Assembly (NCBI GenBank): GCA_947500505.1
Contig: CANMSL010000002.1
Coordinates: forward strand, 124,001 to 188,000
Reading direction: 5' to 3'
DNA from: an uncultured Aquimarina sp.
GTDB lineage: Bacteria; Bacteroidota; Bacteroidia; Flavobacteriales; Flavobacteriaceae
Length of the DNA: 64,000 nt
The notes under the pieces were generated by a model. It did no database searches, was not told the DNA's origin, and saw nothing but the letters and a program-made list of their open reading frames with translations. Shown here in pieces: positions 61,465 to 64,000 of this stretch. The position numbers and the translations under genes are program-made. Positions within the stretch are counted from its first letter, which is position 1. Every line of letters starts with the position of its first letter.

Positions 61465-61911
61465 ATGCTAAAAACAACGTTAATATTCGGTTTCATTTCT
61501 TTCTTTTTCCTTCAATATTCGTATGGACAGGAAAGAGATGAGACCGTTTTTTTTATTCAAAAAGATCAAATCACGCGATTTCATACTATCGGTGATTTAG
61601 AAGATTTAAAAAAAGGTGAACTGATCAAAATATATCAGGATAGAGTAAGGGAAATCATGACCGTCATTCCCTTGTTGTCCCTCACTAATGAGCCAGGAGT
61701 AAAATTAAGTGAGCTGGGAATAAAAGAAGATTCAGGACACATAAAAACATTAAAAAAAGGGGTAGAAGCTACTCAAGATGCTATAACGACTTTAGAAAAT
61801 TCTATAGAAGAACTCGTGCCTTATTCAGACACAGAAAAAATCATACAGACCATCCTGTACTTTGAGGAGATCATCAAAAAAATGAGAATAGGTGTTAACC
61901 GAAGTTTTTAG
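61465..61911 (+). CDS. Small secreted helical protein, cassette copy 2
   Basis: A 148-residue paralogue of the protein at 58983, with a signal peptide (about 1-21, ending YSYGQ). Shared segments: FHTIGDLEDLKKGELIKIYQ, LTNEPGVKLSELGIKEDS, ELVPYSDTEKIIQTILYFEEIIKKMRIGVNRSF (overlapping motifs). It ends cassette copy 2. The conservation of both genes in both copies suggests that the two proteins act together. Confidence 0.78.
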   Translation: MLKTTLIFGFISFFFLQYSYGQERDETVFFIQKDQITRFHTIGDLEDLKKGELIKIYQDRVREIMTVIPLLSLTNEPGVKLSELGIKEDSGHIKTLKKGVEATQDAITTLENSIEELVPYSDTEKIIQTILYFEEIIKKMRIGVNRSF

Positions 61912-62051
61912 AATAAATAAAGTATCCAAATATATATTTAAAACCATGCTGTCTTGAGATTACTACTTAAATACCCCTATTGACCCGTTGAGTTTTTAAG
62001 GATTAAAGAACAGAATTGTAAGGGTATTTATCAAATTGCTACTAAGCAGGC

Positions 62052-62684
62052 ATGATCACATTTTATCTTATCTTAGGAATATTTGCATCAATAATAGGAG
62101 CTTTACCCCTTGGAGCTGTTAATCTAGCCGTCATAAACACCACCATACATGAAGATACGAAAAAAGCTTTTCGTATTACATTAGCCGCCGGAATTGGTGA
62201 AGTATTACTAGCTGTTTTCGCTTTGCATTGCAGTTTAGAACTTACGGATTTCTTTGAAAATAACCGATGGATTCAAATGGTTATTATTTCTATTTTCTTG
62301 ATAATTGGAATTTATTTTTTAGTTCGAAAAAACAAAAAAGAAAATAGTAGAACTTTACCAAATTTAGGGCTGAAAAAATCTAAATTTTTAACTGGCTTCT
62401 CTCTTGCTTTCTTAAATCCTCCAGTAATTATATATTGGATTATAGCTATTTCCCTAACAAACAAGCATCTCTTTGAGCTTACGTTACGGACTCCATTAAT
62501 TGCATTGTTACTTTTCTTTTCTGGAATATATTTAGGCAAGATCACTACGCTTTATTTATATAGCAAATGGGGAAATAAAATGGCTCAACAATCTGAAGAT
62601 TCAAAAACCAAACTATTCAAAATTATAGGCATTGTACTAATAGTTGTTTCTTTTGTTCAGACTATCAAATTTTTTGCAGTATAG
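62052..62684 (+). CDS. LysE-family transporter
   Basis: A 210-residue inner-membrane protein with about six helices. The N-terminus IIGALPLGAVNLAVINTTIHEDTKKAFRIT (overlapping motifs) has the LysE/RhtB pattern. FLTGFSLAFLNPPVIIYWI is the usual conserved NPP segment. LysE proteins export amino acids or similar molecules. The substrate is unknown. A charged loop of about 30 residues lies between the third and fourth helices. Confidence 0.88.
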   Translation: MITFYLILGIFASIIGALPLGAVNLAVINTTIHEDTKKAFRITLAAGIGEVLLAVFALHCSLELTDFFENNRWIQMVIISIFLIIGIYFLVRKNKKENSRTLPNLGLKKSKFLTGFSLAFLNPPVIIYWIIAISLTNKHLFELTLRTPLIALLLFFSGIYLGKITTLYLYSKWGNKMAQQSEDSKTKLFKIIGIVLIVVSFVQTIKFFAV

Positions 62685-62745
62685 AAACACAAAGTTTATA
62701 CATTTATTCTACACAATTATACCTGTTATTGTTTTCGAAATCATA

Positions 62746-62753
62746 TATTTTTG
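62746..62753 (+). promoter_or_regulatory. Putative -7 box of the decarboxylase gene (TATTTTTG)
   Basis: TATTTTTG matches TAnnTTTG and lies 26 bases upstream of the ATG at 62780. Confidence 0.45.
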
Positions 62754-62779
62754 CCAGAAAAGAAGGTTAAAATATCCGT

Positions 62780-64000
62780 ATGAAAGAAAATGATCTAAAT
62801 GCTACACTAAGTTTACCTAAGGATGATATGAAACAATATGGTTATTCTATTATAGATCATATTGTAGAACATTTTGATACTCAAGACTCCAAAAAACCTG
62901 TAGCAATAGCCACTCGCAAAGAAATGGATAACTTGCTGAAAGAGAATATCCCTCATCATCCTACTCAGGCTAACGAAGTTTTAAGTTTTGTAATGAAAAA
63001 TGTTATTCCGCAAAGCACCATCGTCTCACACCCAAAATCATTCTCTTTTGTCCCTGGTCCCAGTAATTATATCAGTGCAATGGCTGATACTATTGCTACG
63101 GGATTTAATATTTTCTCAGGGGGTTGGGCTGCATCTCCTGCTGCTGCAGAACTCGAAATTCTTACAATGAACTGGCTACTAGAAATTTTTGGATTCGGCA
63201 CGAGAGAAGGTGGAGGTATATTCACCAGTGGAGGATCAATGGCTAATCTTACTGCATTAGTAACCGCCAGAAGAATAAAATGTGGTGATGATTTCTCTAA
63301 GGCGATAATCTATTTGTCAGATCAAGCACACTCGTCAAACATCAAAGCTATTAAAGTTATAGGTTTTAAAAAGAGTCAAATAAGAATAATCCCCACTGAT
63401 CTGGAATTCAAAATATCTTTGAACAAGTTAAAAAATGTTATTGCTAAAGACCGACTTCAGGGTTTAGAGCCATTTTGTATAATTGCCTCCGCGGGCACTA
63501 CAAACACAGGAACAGTAGATCCGCTTGATGAAATTGCAAAAATCTGCGAAGAAGAAAAACTATGGTTTCATATCGACGGAGCGTATGGAGCAGCGGCAAT
63601 ATTAGCCAATAATGGTAAAAATCTACTGAAAGGTATCGAAAAAGCAGATTCCTTAACTGTAGATCCCCATAAATGGTTTTTTCAACCCTATGAGATGGGT
63701 TGTCTACTAGTTAAAAACCACAATTGGCTGAGTGGTACTTTTAGTGAAAAACCAGAGTATTTAAGAGATGTAGAAGGAAATGAGTCCGAGATCAATTTTT
63801 ATGATCATGGCATTCAATTAACACGTCGTTTTCGTGCCTTGAAGTTTTATATGTCGCTAAAAACATTTGGTTTGAATTCTTTTAAGAAAGCAATACAATA
63901 CAATATAGATTTAGCACAAAAATTAGAAAATCAGCTTAGAAAAAGCCCTAAATGGGAAGTCATTTCTCCGGCAACACTAGCAGTAATAAATTTTAGATAT
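62780..64000 (+). CDS. PLP-dependent group II decarboxylase (3' end outside window)
   Basis: The first 407 residues of a pyridoxal-phosphate decarboxylase of the aromatic-L-amino-acid/glutamate family (PF00282). The frame is open to the last base of the window. Motifs: FSFVPGPSNYISAMADTI, the PLP-contacting GGIFTSGGSMANLTALVTAR, WFHIDGAYGAAA with the Asp that binds the pyridine ring, and TVDPHKWFFQPYEMGC with Lys298 as Schiff-base residue. The substrate cannot be told from this portion; tyrosine, tryptophan, glutamate or 2,4-diaminobutyrate relatives are all possible. No related pathway gene is adjacent. Confidence 0.92.
   Translation, partial: MKENDLNATLSLPKDDMKQYGYSIIDHIVEHFDTQDSKKPVAIATRKEMDNLLKENIPHHPTQANEVLSFVMKNVIPQSTIVSHPKSFSFVPGPSNYISAMADTIATGFNIFSGGWAASPAAAELEILTMNWLLEIFGFGTREGGGIFTSGGSMANLTALVTARRIKCGDDFSKAIIYLSDQAHSSNIKAIKVIGFKKSQIRIIPTDLEFKISLNKLKNVIAKDRLQGLEPFCIIASAGTTNTGTVDPLDEIAKICEEEKLWFHIDGAYGAAAILANNGKNLLKGIEKADSLTVDPHKWFFQPYEMGCLLVKNHNWLSGTFSEKPEYLRDVEGNESEINFYDHGIQLTRRFRALKFYMSLKTFGLNSFKKAIQYNIDLAQKLENQLRKSPKWEVISPATLAVINFRY

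Overview
The window looks like chromosomal DNA of a marine Flavobacteriaceae bacterium (Bacteroidota), perhaps close to Aquimarina; the genus is a guess. The evidence is low GC, promoter -7 boxes of the TAnnTTTG type rather than E. coli -10 boxes, few Shine-Dalgarno sequences, several TTG starts, two secreted enzymes ending in type IX secretion (T9SS) sorting domains, DUF5686, the FolK-deoxynucleoside kinase fusion, and an adjacent soluble plus membrane pyrophosphatase. I see no rRNA operon, CRISPR array, prophage or IS transposase. Most of the window is ordinary core genome with small accessory islands.

Layout. 1-1 kb: the end of an amidohydrolase and a membrane-anchored thioredoxin. 1.1-4.8 kb: fabD, then a LytTR response regulator with a TPR-type histidine kinase. 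4.9-9.7 kb: a secreted polysaccharide-degrading pair (beta-helix protein and GH5 glucanase) sharing accessory domains. 9.8-19.6 kb: fructosamine kinase, a 2TM-dihydrofolate reductase fusion, a class V aminotransferase, EgtD and EgtB of the ergothioneine pathway, thyA, a nucleoside transporter and a bifunctional nuclease. 19.7-29.5 kb: etfBA, pdhB, a DUF5686 outer-membrane protein, ppa, hppA and an App1-type phosphatase.

29.5-32.9 kb is the most coherent accessory unit. A LexA-like self-cleaving repressor is divergent from an operon of a DUF559 nuclease, a radical SAM DNA-repair-type protein and its TIGR03915 partner. Two identical 13-bp operators, 42 bp apart, lie in the shared promoter region. 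32.9-44.8 kb holds stress genes: a nitroreductase, pentapeptide protein, large catalase, zinc metallopeptidase, DUF3253 protein, and DASH cryptochrome, photolyase and DUF421 genes in a row. A decayed copy of the catalase 3' end lies downstream of the metallopeptidase gene.

44.9-54.6 kb: small membrane proteins and a Cys-rich lipoprotein, then tRNA-Leu and tRNA-Gly. Next to tRNA-Gly are two truncated copies of it in a 116-bp tandem repeat. After these come mutS, a four-helix-bundle (23S IVS-type) gene enclosed by inverted repeats, an RNA methyltransferase, an M19 dipeptidase, folK-dNK and a queuosine precursor transporter. 54.6-64 kb: an AsmA-like protein, a duplicated two-gene secreted cassette of unknown function, a LysE exporter and the start of a PLP-dependent decarboxylase cut by the window edge.
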